Shown: positions 44,685 through 57,246 of the stretch, in pieces
Position numbering within the stretch: the stretch's first letter is position 1
How the letters are laid out: each line of letters begins with the position of its first letter
Origin: Ornithodoros turicata
Taxonomy: Eukaryota; Arthropoda; Arachnida; Ixodida; Argasidae
Length of the DNA: 64,000 bases
Direction of reading: 5' to 3'
Assembly (NCBI RefSeq): GCF_037126465.1
Contig: NC_088201.1
Location: forward strand, 22,614,550 to 22,678,549
Translations under genes and position numbers: made by a program
The notes under the pieces: generated by a model
What the model was told of the DNA's origin: nothing
What the model saw: the letters and a program-made list of their open reading frames with translations, nothing else
Database searches by the model: none

Positions 44685-45490
44685 TATAGATCCATAACTT
44701 GGTAGAAGCGTGAAAGTAATATAACAAGACACAAACACATCGAGAGACAACATACGCAAGGCGCTTTCAAATACCTACGCAGGGGCAGATCCAGGAATTT
44801 TCTGACAGGTGGTTGGAGGGTCCGAAGCACATGGTAACGACAGAAATTAATAGGAGAAGGGCGTCAGGACATCCGACAAGAATAAGAGCGTATTCAAACG
44901 CAGGATACGTCACATTTTGCAATGGATGGACTGCAGCAGCGGACGAGGACGCCGGTTGGTTGGTTGGTCCTCGGTTGGTGTTATCATCGCGAGCAGTATG
45001 CCTGGAGCACGCCGGGTTCGTTCGGTGTCAGCTAAAAACAAGAAAAGGGAACAGAGGTTGACAGCCTGACACGATCATGAGCTCACCGACACTGGGAAAC
45101 TGAACGTCAGTAACATAACATTGAACTCATGCACCCAACCTGTCTGACGTCAACGGTGCAGGCCGACAGTGGCGGCGTTATAATATTCCTAGCAGATATT
45201 AGGTCCCCTAATACCAACAGGCAATGGCTTCCTAAGCATCCATCATTATACTGTAATATAACCCTTCATCCGAAGGATCTTCTCACCAAAGCGATGCTCC
45301 GCGCCATAAAGCTTATATCATATATATGAAGGGCTCCCTTCCCGCCCTCGGTGCTGCACAAACAATCATACTAGCAGAGTCTGCCGTGACGCCGTTGTAA
45401 ACGTTGCTTTCGGAATACTTGTATCTAATCTTGGGATGAAATTCTGTTACACTAGTTTCGAGTGGAAATCGGGTGTTCCTGACACATACC

Positions 45491-45876
45491 CAGTGCCGGA
45501 CTTAAGGGAGGGCAGACGGGACACTTGCCCCGGGGCCCCCACCAGTAAAGGTCTTGTCCAATGGAAATCTGTTTTGCATGCCTGAAACACATCCCTGAAA
45601 CGGAAACTTGGTAAAAATCTGTCCTCCGTCCACGCGTCTCGGCCTAGAATAACACACTGGATAGACATGAATATAATATTTATTTCACTTGTCTACGAAA
45701 TGTTCAAAATATGACAGACTGCTGAAAAATCTCGGACTAGTGTGCCACACGGCCGCCGTCCTTTAGATACAAAACGATGTCATTTATAGACATATAACAC
45801 ACGAATACATAGAATACACGAGGGAGCCTCCACAGCACAGTGCCCCGGGGCCCCCACCACTGTAAATCCGGCACTG
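45491..45876. mobile_element. hAT-like MITE (386 bp)
   Basis: Ends CAGTGCCGGACTTA and TAAATCCGGCACTG. The flanks CACATACC and CACGTACC form an 8-bp duplication with one difference. Near both ends it has TGCCCCGGGGCCCCCACCA in inverted orientation. No transposase. Confidence 0.85.
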
Positions 45877-48800
45877 CACGTACCGATGATACCTGCATAT
45901 ATAGGATATAGAAAAGAAAAGTCTTGATTTCCATAGCAGACAACCCCTTTTTATTTTTCTCTTTAGTATCTTAGAAAATCGTTTGTATTTGACTGACAAT
46001 TCAGTGGAAACTACAATGTTGTTGGCTAACCGGCACGGGCACGTTGTACAACAAATTATTGACGAGTACTTCTTTAGTCCGGTGATCGAAATAAAAATTG
46101 CACACAGCAGGAGTTTTGTCGAAATAGAAAGAGAGCGAAATAGAAAGAGCCAGACACCGTTGTCGTAAAGTTATGAAAACTTTGCAAAAACAACGTATAG
46201 TATATGTCAACACACTTCATGCGGCATCTAAGCCCAGTCACATTGAGAAACATGTACGAGGCTCTTATACAAGATACTGTACTACAGTGCAATCGTTGCA
46301 GTCTTATGGCCTTCTTGAGCATTGTCTTTATAACCCCTTTGTTTGCAAGGCGACTTCAACGCCCCGTTGAGCGCTTCCTTGAAAACCGGTTCCCCACCAG
46401 AGTTGCCAGCTTGGCTCGTCCTACTTGTTCCACGGGGCTCATCCAGGAATCTCGTCAGTTCATTCCATGCCGACGTATCACCACTGAGCGAGTCCACCAG
46501 TCACAATGTCCAAACAAGGAGTTCTGTCCAGTGCAAGCAGACGCGCAGCCCTTCGAAGCGTTACGACAAATGCTAGGACGTCTGCATGAGCACGGGATCC
46601 TGGTAAGATAGGCGACTCCCCTTAATTGTTCTACTGGCACGCAGTCGTTGATGTTTATGTACGCGGCACAGATACTATGAGCGCAGATATATGTGTACGC
46701 ATGAACTAACAAAGTCGCCTTTATATTTGTCGAAATTTGTTGTATATTTGTTCTGTGTACGTCACGGGACCGAGACGTACATTCATGGCGTGTTCTTAGA
46801 CCGTTTCTGCGCAGCAGAGTTGGAGATAGCAAAGAATTAGAACTTGTGGCAGCAGAATGGTGCATATACCTGTGTCAGATACAGAGGTCAGTATGTGGAT
46901 TTAAGCTATAGCTGGCGTGCTCTGCGTAAATGCCGCGAGTTTGAGAGGCGTGGACTGGGTAGGTATAACGGCGTACTTCCTCATGTGGAAACGCAAATTC
47001 AATCGGAGAAAATCTAGATACAGAACAAAAGTGACACGATAGTAGCGTCCTGTCAAAGAGCATTGAAATCAGTAGTTCATGTGCCAACTGTATAACACAA
47101 GCGTAAAACGTATATGTCGGGGGGCGTGTCCAAAAGAGGACGGAAATATGTTCGAAGTCTCCTTCCGTAGCGTCCTTACACATTAAAAGGTTGAGAACTA
47201 CTAATCATATAAATTTATAGCTTGTGGAGGTTGAAATAACGATGTCTCTGCTTTATACCGCGGAATTGTCGACAGAAATAAATTCTGTCTTTGTCCAAGC
47301 AGATCTGCTCCGTTTTCTTTTTGTTTAGTGCCTGCGCATTGAATGAAGTTCACACGTACTGCCGACGAACAGATGCTATCGACGTGAAACGTGCACCCGG
47401 TACGAAAGCAAGCACCCAATTTTAACCGGTCCCTCTTGACCTTTCGCGACCAAGTCCTGCATGCTCTTTTATTTCTTTATTGCGTTTTTCTCCAAATATC
47501 CGCGTGTTTCTTCATTCGATGTAGTTTTTGCGCAAGGCTACGCAAAAACTTTCCCAAACAGTGCTCTGTACGTTATGCTTCGTCAGTCGGCACACATTTG
47601 GCATATAAAAAAAGCATTGAGTGCCCTCGAAGTATCACAACAGATTGATTTTCCTCTTGGGCTTCGCCGACAATCCCATAAGATCACATTTGCAAGCAAG
47701 ATCTACCCCATTCGCTCTGACGAACGTACTGTGTCTCCTCAAGTGTTCACGGCTTCTTCTGGTGCCATGGGTGTCCCGTATGTTACCCTTAACAAGTCCA
47801 TCACAGAAGCACGCAAGTTTAAGCAACAAAAAAATAAGCAGGTTGATAAAAGTGTAACACGCCACGCAAAACACGTCTTTTATATTGGTGCGAATTATTA
47901 ACAAACTTGCCTCTGTAAGATGATATTTTCATGATTTAGATGATGTTTCGTGCCTCTACTGACGTTTTTATGAAGTCAAAAAATTTTTTTTTCCTTTGAA
48001 TGCAGGAATGAAAATGAGGAGGCATCGATATGAGACGATCCCAATCGCGATCAATGTTGCCCTTGTTAAGGTTCGCGCACTTTGAAGTAGGAGCACCGCA
48101 TGTCTTATATGAGCCATCAACAAGGAGGGGCGTTGGTTCCCAAAACCCACGCTGCGCGGTCGCCCACATGGGAGATTCCCGTCTCTATAATCGGCGTCAA
48201 GGATGAGCTTGCGTGATGGGTGTAGCGTGTTCGAAATACATAAACCATAAAAAACGAAAAATAAAACGAGACAGAAGAAGATAATAGAACGAGAAAAAGA
48301 AAACTTTGCAAAGGTGTTCATATGGCGTTCTTCCAATGGTGTACCATGCTTGGAGACATCACGAGGCAGGGTTACACAATCATAGTCGCTTTGTTTCGCA
48401 GTTGCTGTTATCGTCAAGTTCCGACTTTGAGAAGAAGGGGGCGCGATGCCCCCTGGGAATGCTCATACATTTTCAAAAACACATAGCGCCGCCAAGAATT
48501 GTTCAATTGCGAAATTGAATTGCGCGAAATTTTCGTAACTGGTAGGCATAGGCGTTTTCTAGTGCTTAGTGAGGTAGATATTCGGGGTGGGCCTTAGAAA
48601 CTTTTTACTCGACTCAGAAGATGACAAAAAATCGCATTTCCTCCATCATTCACCTTGTTGATCACTCACACAATAAAGACGTCTCAAACGAGAATTCTAA
48701 TCTCATTAAGCACCACAAAAATATATCTAACATCAATACATCCAACAATATTTCGTCCGCGTCGAACCACCTACCTCGTAGACGATTTTCTGCCAGCTAT

Positions 48801-49704
48801 GGTTAGCCGACAAGACTGGCTAAGATTTCAGTCTCAAGCTAGGGGCAAGGTGTAACGTCACATAACATATACATAACAGATAACACATAACAGGGTAACT
48901 TCTTGTTGCTTGTTAACTTTCTAACAGTTGCTTCAAAAAACAAGGACGGAGAGTGTACGACCATGTGATGAGTTTGCTTCGGCTGGATACTCGTTTCCCT
49001 TTAACCGAGGGACAACTAAGCCAGGCGGATTTAAGCCGTGTTTGGTGCGCGTGGAATGTCTTTTGAAAAATCGGGGGGTCTTTATAACGAACAGCCCGTA
49101 TAAGATCCACGCACATCCTTTTGTAATGGGAATGGCTTCGAAAGGCCGTAATCTATGCACGTCCTCTTCCTCCTGATCATGCAACGGAGAGGTTTTAAAA
49201 GAAAGTGTTCCGAGAAGACATCGATAGTTTGTACGCGGCGCACGCAGAGAGTAGAGCTTAGATGGCGCAATTGAAGGTGGCAAAGCTATGTAGAATACCG
49301 CGCCTACAGGTCGAACAAACGCCGTAAAAAGACCTGTGTCACAAAAGGGAGTCGTTTCCTCACTCGTGAAGCAGGGAAATGGTCACGCATGCTAAAATTG
49401 TGGTACTATAGTGTTCCAGCGCAAAAGTATATAATTTCAACTTTTTATTGCAGAGTTTCGCGTTAAAACATAGTTTAATTCATTTTGAGTTTACTTCGTT
49501 GTTGCGTGTTTATTTTGGCCATGGACTGCTGATATCCTGACGGGGAATGTGAACACTTACGAAAAATCTCCGTGGCAAATAACGTTTAATAATAGGCTGT
49601 TAGAACATTGCACAGTTCGATAGGGATTCGTGGAGAGATGAAAACGCGAAAGGCATCACATAGGCTAAATAATTCGGTATAACACGTGGTGACAGGAGAC
49701 AGTC
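45877..49704. other. No gene recognised
   Basis: The longest frames are 146 codons at 47461-47901 (+) and 149 codons at 47968-48417 (-). Neither has recognisable domains, membrane-protein order or splice-supported partners. They could be chance frames. No repeats with clear ends were resolved. Confidence 0.35.
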
Positions 49705-49904
49705 TGTACTGAACGATGGTTCTTTTGTCCGGCGTGCTCCAGGAAGGGATGGGCCAGGTATCTGCTATTAGCATAGAAATCTTAAGGAGATTTCTATCGC
49801 TATTAGTGAAATATATACCAGTGTACCGATGCATTTGCTGTGACATATCCTTGGTGTCAATTTCAGAGCGTGTGAGTGACCCATCGAGCCACAGAGCAGT
49901 CATC

Positions 49905-50225
49905 ATGTCGACATCCACATACGCCTACTATCAGGAAGAACCCCGCACACCGAAGCGTTATTTCAACTTAGGTGTCCTGTCATGCTGCATCGGAGGTCTC
50001 GTGTTCAGCGCTGGTATCATCCTGGTCGTGCTGGGGTCGTCGCCACAAGAGCCTGAAGCATTGTGGATAGCTGGCATTGTTCTCCTCTTGGTAGGAGGTC
50101 TCCTCTTCTTTTTGGGAATCGGCTCCATTGGAGTGTACCTGGCCAAAGAGGACCAGCGTAAGCGGGAGTCCGCGCGAGTGAGGACGCGGCCATATCCATC
50201 TAGCGACCTTGTCCTGGTCGAATAG
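49905..50225 (+). CDS. Small putative two-pass membrane protein, 106 residues
   Basis: Starts MSTSTYAYYQEEPRTPKRYF, followed by two hydrophobic segments (about residues 22-44, LGVLSCCIGGLVFSAGIILV; and about 52-76, IAGIVLLLVGGLLFFLGIGS) joined by a short SSPQEPEAL loop. It ends in a basic, arginine-rich tail (DQRKRESARVRTRP). Both ends are predicted on the same side of the membrane. A likely splice acceptor (TGTCAATTTCAG, ending 49865) lies 39 bases before the ATG, so an upstream non-coding exon is likely. The longer in-frame start at 49716 would cross this acceptor and is less likely. The ATG context is GTCATCATGT. No family was recognised. Composition and clean hydrophobic pattern favour a real gene over chance. 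Confidence 0.65.
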   Translation: MSTSTYAYYQEEPRTPKRYFNLGVLSCCIGGLVFSAGIILVVLGSSPQEPEALWIAGIVLLLVGGLLFFLGIGSIGVYLAKEDQRKRESARVRTRPYPSSDLVLVE

Positions 50226-50614
50226 CAGAGCTCTGCCTTTCAGTGCGAACTGTTGCTCATCAATGCCAAAGCAGTGAAACTTCTTCCTGATCTCCATGAT
50301 CATTATACGTCGTGGAAAGCTCAGCTGACCAGGTGAAGAAAACCGAAAAGGAATGTCGGTAGTAGTCGAGAACAAGCTATATCATGGCAAATCATGACGT
50401 TACTCGCAAGAACCCTCCGTTGACAAGAGTACAGTGGCTTTGTCTCCATTTACCGATTGGGGTAGCAGGTTATGCAGAGTACTCTGACTCTGTGGGCTAA
50501 CAAGATAGGTAGCTAAACGATACACAAAGTATGTATGCATGTTGTTGAGTGCAGTTGTATTAACATTGCGAATGATAGTGTGGTATCGTGTACATTGAGT
50601 AAGAAAAGACACTG

Positions 50615-50633
50615 GATGATGATGATGATGATG
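50615..50633 (+). repeat. (GAT)n microsatellite
   Basis: Six GAT units in the presumed 3' UTR of the small membrane protein gene. Confidence 0.85.
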
Positions 50634-50796
50634 GTAAGGACAATAAACGATCGGGAGGACAAGATGATAAGCTCAGGACTCTCCCATTACCCCTGTGACG
50701 TTTGCAACCTCTGGCTGCTATTGCTTTGTGTGGAAAACCGAAATCGGATGTGTGCCATGTGGTTAGCTTTCTTGTATCTCCGAATGTATGGGGGCA

Positions 50797-50802
50797 AATA
50801 AA
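50797..50802 (+). terminator. Candidate polyadenylation signal after the small membrane protein gene
   Basis: AATAAA about 570 bases downstream of the stop codon at 50225. Confidence 0.35.
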
Positions 50803-51840
50803 ATTTTCCGTGCAATATCAGCACATATCGATTGGAAACAACTTTAATCTCGTAACCGGCAGGTAGCTTCTGACCCGTCCTTTTACAACATGCTCGAGGT
50901 AGGTTTCTTTGGGGTTGAATATTATTGATTAGCGAGAGAAACTTGCTGTGAACCATGCATGGTAGAGTGTGCGTGTAAGGTGCGTATCATGCTGTATGTG
51001 ACACGTACGTGCATTGGAACGGTGCTATTACGTTTTTGATGATGTAGTACATGATATAAGCTTCTAGATTCACAGTGCCACAGAAATTCAATTATGACCA
51101 TTCGTTTGTACACATTGGGTATCAACAATAAGTGTTCTTGTGTAGCTTCGTGAATGTCCACAAATAAAAACTAAAGTTGCGAATAGGAGTTTGTAGCATC
51201 CTGTTCTTTGGCAATAAACCATGAAAGGCCTAACAGATGTGCTTCCCTCACCTGCCGTTCGTACCCCCATTATAGTATTTCTCATCGTTCAAATCAATCA
51301 GTCAATTAGTTGGAAGTGGCCAGTGTACTCGAACGTCGCTGACTATGGAACTGCGTGTGTTATACACTCTTAGAAAGAAGGGTGGAGCAGTTACACCTTT
51401 TAGGAGGTAATACTGTAGAAGTGTTTTTTTTTTTTCGCGCGGAATTATTTTTCGCGTTTTTCGCGCATTCCTCCAAAATCGCGAATTTAAGTTCCCCCGT
51501 ATAACTCTGGCCATATGAGGGCGAAAATCATGCGGCGTTCGACTCTATACCGTGACTACTTTGACCCTTTTTACTCCATGCAGCCTAGGCAGCTTAAGCA
51601 AGCCGCAGAAGATAGTTTTATCCCATCAGGCAAGATGTAAAGTAATGAAAATTGATCATGCTTTTGTTACCCCTACAAACGCATTGCACTGTACATATAT
51701 ACAACTACACCATGAAGCCGCAACATGCCTTTCCCCGCCTTCCCAAAACCAGCTTGTATGAGAGTACGACATCTCAACTGAACTGTTCAGTGGCCTGAGT
51801 GATAATGAATGAGAAGTTGAGAACTGCTAAAATGAACTGG

Positions 51841-53200
51841 CTGACCGGTCACAGCCCAATCTGCCGAATCCCAGTTCGCCGAATGCAGTTAAGCGGATTA
51901 TCTTTGAGGGGAAAGGTCAACCCCCTTTCGGCAAGTTGGGAAATGACATAGGAGCTTTTCGGCGAGTTGGGTATGGTGGAAAATGACCTGTAGATAGGAA
52001 ACGTGGGAGAATCATTGAATCCCTTAGTGAACAGTGGCTGGAGAACTAGAAATGATGTTGAAAGATGACACCCATCGAATCGCAATATCATCAGCAATAT
52101 TTATGACGAAAACCCCCGACTATATAGGGAACGTAGCAGCACATGCAGATAATGCCACAGCTGAAGATTTTAATAGGAAAACGATAAAGTTATCCATGGC
52201 CAGAGTAACAAAAGGGGGACATTTCTGGATCAAACTTCTCTTGTGTGTGGTCTTTCTATGTACCCTGGTCTCGGGGGGTTTTCGTATTTAATCCTTGCCA
52301 ACAGCTCGCATGTTTTCTCGACATTTCATTAATAATATGTTTGCTGTTTAGTAATTTGTTCATTTAGAATAAGAAAAATATCTCTTCGGGACATTTCAGT
52401 CCGTTAAATTTTCTGTGCTTTTCATTTAAATATTTTAAAGTTATTTTATTTCGGCTCCTGAACCTAGAAGCCGTAAGCTCTGCGTCACTATCGTGAGAGG
52501 TCCTATCGTAGTAACGTTGTGGCTGGCTATGAGGATGATTTTGAAGTCCTCTGTAATCGCTTATTAACCAATTCCAGCGAAAGCGTAATGCATATCAAGG
52601 CAATGGAAAGCCCCATGAGAGATGAACGTAGGAGGGACAGAACGTCCCACGAACAATCGAATTGGTTGATTGACGGCGTGTTAGTTACATAGCGTTCTGC
52701 CTGCTGGTGCGGCGGAAGACAAGTTACACTGGGAGGTAGGACCGGCGAGAGGGGTGGGGGAATGGAGCCCCGGGCCTCTTCATGGGCCTGCCCGACCCAA
52801 TGCCCGACAGTTGCAAACACGAGGAGACGTGAGGAGGGGGCCCGGGCAGGACTCCGTAGTCTTGCATCCCCGGTGTCTGTAATTTCTCTCACCGGCCCTA
52901 CTGGGAGGAAAGTGTGCCCTGGGCCACCTTCATAGGAAACCTTACCAACATCTGAGGAGAACCCAGAGAAAACATCCAGACAGCGCAGTCGGGTCACCTC
53001 ACCAATTTCGATGTGGAAGGCGATGGCATTAGCCACTAAGTCACGGTGGCAAGGTAAATTCGGCGAATTGGGAACGGACATGTCGGTCATTCGGCCAGTC
53101 GAACCAGCACATTTGGAGGTCAAGGGATTACGACTGTCTCCCGGCCTTCAATGCATTCGGCGAGTTGGGATTCGGCAGATTGGGAGGACACGGGCTGACC
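51841..53200. mobile_element. Inner inverted-repeat element (~1.36 kb)
   Basis: CCCAATCTGCCGAATCCCAG, then TTCGCCGAATGCA on the left; TGCATTCGGCGAGTTGGGAT, then TCGGCAGATTGGG on the right. It is internally repetitive for CGGCGARTTGGGA. It lies wholly inside the 51364-53793 element. Confidence 0.65.
52895..53065 (-). mobile_element. SINE copy, reverse orientation, degraded
   Basis: On the plus strand GTGCCCTGGGCCACCTTCAT and GGAGAACCCAGAGAAAACAT match the SINE body (compare 5240-5310). After them, the reverse complement of an A-box-like TGACTTAGTGGC lies at about 53030-53045. The B-box region is degraded. Confidence 0.6.
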
Positions 53201-53793
53201 TGCACACGGCCAGTACTAGGGCCTCCTGCAGGGTCCCTAAAGGCCATTGTACAGGGCCTTTCCTCCTATGCTTGTGAGGAGAAGAATGGGATTGACCTAG
53301 AACGCAGCAATCCCCGTGAACAACGGATGTCTCAGTACGTGCCGAAATATGCCGAAGTACTGACCGCGGCACGATATGCAAGAGCAAAGCACTCCCGGAA
53401 ACCTGTGTCGCGAATTTAAGTTCTCGTGAATCACTCCTAAAACCAGCTTTGTTCGAAAACGCGAAAATATTTTCCACGCGAAAAAAAAAAAAAAAAACAC
53501 TTCTACAGTAGTTGTCGCATATGTTGTGCCTAAAAGGTTGCAAAGTTCTACCTGCTACCTCACTCTCAAAACGGTACTGCACCGCATAGCACGTTGTCCG
53601 CCAACCATTGCCACGAATGATGGGGTTACCGCTTCTGATTCGGTGAGCGAGGGAGGCGTACGCCTTTTTGTAGCAATTTGGATATATGGTAATTGCTTTT
53701 ACCACCCTTTAACAGACTTGGTCAGACGCTATGTTGACCTAGGTGGTAACTATAGAAGTTACCACCTTTTCGCACCCTTTTTTCTTAGAGTGT

Positions 53794-54983
53794 AGGCGCT
53801 AGGCGCCTTCTGGACAGACTCGATAGGCAAGAGTGTTGACAATGGTCTGAACGCGTCTAAGGAAAGTCCAGTTAAATTCTGGACATTGCTGTCAGTGCCA
53901 GATTTCAAACGAGATCCCAGTCTTAGCGCAGAAGACAATTATTCTAACTGCTCACATAGGGTAACCTGTACGCTAACATGTTTTGACAGTCTTGCAACCA
54001 TGTGGCTGATGTAACGTCCCTTTTGTCACCTATAACCATAACCATAGATCTTGCGGCAGTGGTTACGGTACCTCTCACAGACTTGACGTTGGTTGAGTTT
54101 AGGTTTTGGGTACGTTTCTCTTTTGAACCAGATTAGATTTTATATGTGGTAACCCACAACTTGGATGAGTAATATTAGAGGTCCCTACTTGATGCATTTA
54201 ATGCGTTGTCGAGAGACGACATGCAACGTGGAGCCTGGATCCGATTGCAAGCTATCTCATTGCTGAAGTCGGAGAAATCCTCCACACGTTTGTCCTACGT
54301 AAGCTCAACTGTCAGTCTCTCTGGTAAACTGCTGAGGACATGATAGTGCGGAGGCTCGAATGCTGACTCGACAGACAATTTTAACAGACAATGAAGACTG
54401 AGACAGGGCAGCGTTAGACTGACCACGAAACTACTTTTTACCGTCTCATTTGCGAGAAAACCCTTTCAAGAACATGGAACCGAAGTTTTGCATTTCTACA
54501 TGGAACGGTTGCTTCACGTGCAAATAAAAACAGTGGATGTAATCGCGAGCTGCAGCAGCACCCGACGAAAAACTGGGAGAAACCGACGTCACTGATGGAG
54601 GACTTTTCGCCGCGCTGTTCTGGTTGCGTCACGGACTGCACGCGCGCGTTCAGCGAAGGGTGAGTTGGGTAGGAGCTCATGGATTGTTGTGAGTGCTTAA
54701 CCTCGCAACTGTATTGTTGTAAGTGCTTAACCTTGCAACCGTGCCCGTTTCCACGTCCTTATTATTTATGCAGCAAGTGGATTACCCTGTCATTTTATTC
54801 CAAACTTAGACGCAATGAAAACAGCTCAAATAAAAGAATGCTAGATACCATTCCGAAAGTAAGGACTTAGAGAAGTAACGTGTGTTTCTTCGGGAAACTG
54901 TAACGAAATAACGAAGACGATTCCACTGGGCGTGGCTTTGCCTTAGTAAAAGCAAATAAACACTAGCTAGCGCTTCACCGCGT
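53794..54983. other. No gene recognised; short tandem duplication
   Basis: A ~33-bp direct duplication (TTGTTGTGAGTGCTTAACCT and TTGTTGTAAGTGCTTAACCT) lies at 54684-54745. Nothing else was resolved. Confidence 0.45.
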
Positions 54984-55233
54984 ACACTCTAAAAAGAGAG
55001 CTTCACCACATAGCATGCTTCTAGACAACCATCATTCCGAGTGAGACCTTTCTTTCCCCTGATTTGCAGAAAATGGTGGGTGTACGCCATTTTTGTGGCA
55101 TTATGCAGTCCATAATTGCCACAAAAATGGTAAACGCACCCCGTTCTCATCACATCAAGGGGGAGAACGTTGTCATTCGGGATGATGATTTGCTAGGAGC
55201 ATGCTATGCGGAGAAGCTCTGTTTTTAGAGTGT
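54984..55233. mobile_element. 250-bp foldback MITE, family F, copy 2 (diverged)
   Basis: Ends ACACTCTAAAAAGAGAGCTT and, inverted, AAGCTCTGTTTTTAGAGTGT. The interior has GATTTGCAGAAAATGG, GGTGTACGCC and a mirrored right half, as in copy 1. Confidence 0.8.
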
Positions 55234-55256
55234 AAAACGCTCCTCATCATCTATCC

Positions 55257-55395
55257 CCTGATTTGTTGAAAACGGGAGACGTACGCCTTTTTGTGACACT
55301 TATGGAGTTATGTTAATTGTCACAAAAGGGCGTACACCCGACACTATCCGCAGTGATAACGGTATCATTCAGTGCAATGGCTGGTCTCCAGCCAT
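55257..55395. mobile_element. Family F MITE, truncated copy
   Basis: CTGATTTGTTGAAAACGGGA, GACGTACGCC and the mirrored GGGCGTACACCC are present, but the outer ends are lost or replaced. Confidence 0.6.
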
Positions 55396-57246
55396 GGCCT
55401 CTTAAAGGGAGACTTCGCAAGGAGGATTCGAAAAAAATTACGTGAGCATCATACCGAACACGGTCCGCTCCCTTGCTACCGGATACAACATTCGCATTCA
55501 TTCTGTGCGAGTAATTAATTCGTAAATGATGACAATACCAAACCGAAACCGAAATGCAAAGCGCACAGTGGTTCGCCCGGAGGTAGATACTGTACTGGTA
55601 CGTCACCTCACCCTGCATTGTCGTCTGCTACAAAGCTTACATTCTTCCATGCCGGATGACGTCAGCAGTGTTTTTCGGCTTCGGCGCCCTCTTGCATCAC
55701 AGAGGCGAAGCGCATACTTCGTAATAATTCGTTCGAATAAAATCTGCGCACTTTGGAAACGCGATATTTCGTATGTATGTTCCTGACACTCCAAGGGTTA
55801 CTGCTATGTCACAATCTTTGTGGTGATTTTGTTGCGGAGTCCCACTTTAAGAATAAAGGTGCGGCTAAAAACGTAAGTTTTATGTGGGAAATTCTGTAAG
55901 CTACATCAGAACGATCTACCTAGATGATTTGGAAAAGCTCAAAGTTGTAAAGTGACCACGCTATGGCCGTGAAATGATACTCATATTACAATAGTTTTGA
56001 CGTGAAATCAGAATACGAATGTTACAAAAGTTGACTAACATGAACGTTAAACATAAGCTGTCGTTATGATTCCCTTTAAAGGCCTTCAAATGCATCGCTG
56101 CAGAAATTTTCCAGAATACTATTTTTCTAATTTTACAGCACAAAAGCAGATCGAATTTTCTTAGTTCGTACCGCTCTGGTCTTGAACATAATGACAGCCA
56201 TAGATTCTCAGTACGCCAGTTAGCGGAATTTGTAGTCAAAGCTATTAGTTAACTATTTGTTACCTAACTAGTTAATTAGTGTTAAGCATTTACCAACCAA
56301 CCAGTTTTCCTTGCCAGATTCTTTACCGCTAAATCCTGGTTTAAAAACAATTTTCCCCATGTTTTCGGAGTGCGTACTGTTCAGAAGCAGGCATTTCCTT
56401 TTTATAGCACAAGTAGAGGAAATGATATGCAGCAAAAGCTTTAAATATGAAGAATAATATAATAAATTTGATTAGATATAATATAATAAATAATAATAAT
56501 AAATCGAGGCTTTGTATGTATTTGTCCCATCTATGTTGTTCCAGCCTCAGAACATCAGTTCTTTCATGTAAAAGCTTTAAAACTTGCAGCGATGATAGCG
56601 CAAGCATTTCCGAGACAACACGCAGCGTATACGGCTGGTGTAAGCAAATAGCGGTCCAACACTGGTTCAGTGTGTATTGTCATCATATGCTAAAGCAGCC
56701 GTAAAAAAAAAAAAGAAAAAAAAAGGTTCTTGAAGCAAAAGCGTTCATCTACTTCAGATGCCTTTGTAGCGCGGTCGGAGCACATACTTTTTTCCTACCA
56801 AAAGCCTTTTAGCGTAAGAAAATCAATTCATCTGCAGAGCAAAAGTCCTGTGCTACACATGCTCGTATTTTTTTTATTCAAGCTGCTTGTCGCTACGTTA
56901 ATGTCCGCAGAGGAGGAGAAGCAGCAGCATAGCAGAGGTTTGACTGAGTATGCGGCCCAAACACGGATGTCCGTGCAGGATCTACAAAAGTTAGTATGGA
57001 GACGGATCACTTCAGTCCTGTCGATAGGTACCCTTCGGAGAGGAGAACGTAGCTGCTACACTTCCTCTAGGCCTGCTTGAACGCCAGCAACGCAGGTACC
57101 ACAGCAGCAGCAAGCTTTGATTGCTTTGATCCATTCACTAAAAGTTCGAGACAATGGCGCCGATCGTCTAGCCCAACGTCCTCAATGGCCTTTCAGTCAG
57201 CACTGATACGCGGGTCGCCACATATTCCTATGGCAATAACAGCTGT
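55396..57246. other. No gene recognised
   Basis: Contains the dispersed motif at 56509-56560 and an A-rich stretch at 56704-56726. No frame with recognisable protein motifs. Confidence 0.35.
56509..56560 (+). repeat. Dispersed motif, third copy
   Basis: Contains CTATGTTGTTCCAGCCTCAG then AACATCAGTT, as at 20778-20830 (with GAGGCTTTG before it, as here) and 43162-43210. Confidence 0.7.

Larger units (their letters stand above)
51364..53793. mobile_element. Outer inverted-repeat element (2430 bp) with nested insertions
   Basis: Ends ACACTCTTAGAAAGAAGGGT and, inverted, ACCCTTTTTTCTTAGAGTGT. The next layer also pairs: ACTGTAGAAGTGTTTTTTTT plus CGCG motifs at 51415-51480 against CGCGAAAAAAAAAA then CACTTCTACAGTAG at 53470-53515. 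The terminal ACACTCTWARAAA resembles family F, but the interiors differ. A second inverted pair and a SINE lie within. Confidence 0.6.

Noticed and set aside
47461..47901. 146-codon plus-strand frame
   Set aside because: There are no motifs, it has an odd composition, and no splice or promoter support was seen. It cannot be supported as a gene.
49716..49904. Extended N-terminus of the small membrane protein from the ATG at 49716
   Set aside because: The extension has no membrane or domain pattern and runs across a good splice acceptor ending at 49865. It is more likely intron read-through.
52527..53123. 198-codon minus-strand frame
   Set aside because: It overlaps the degraded SINE and the inner inverted-repeat element.
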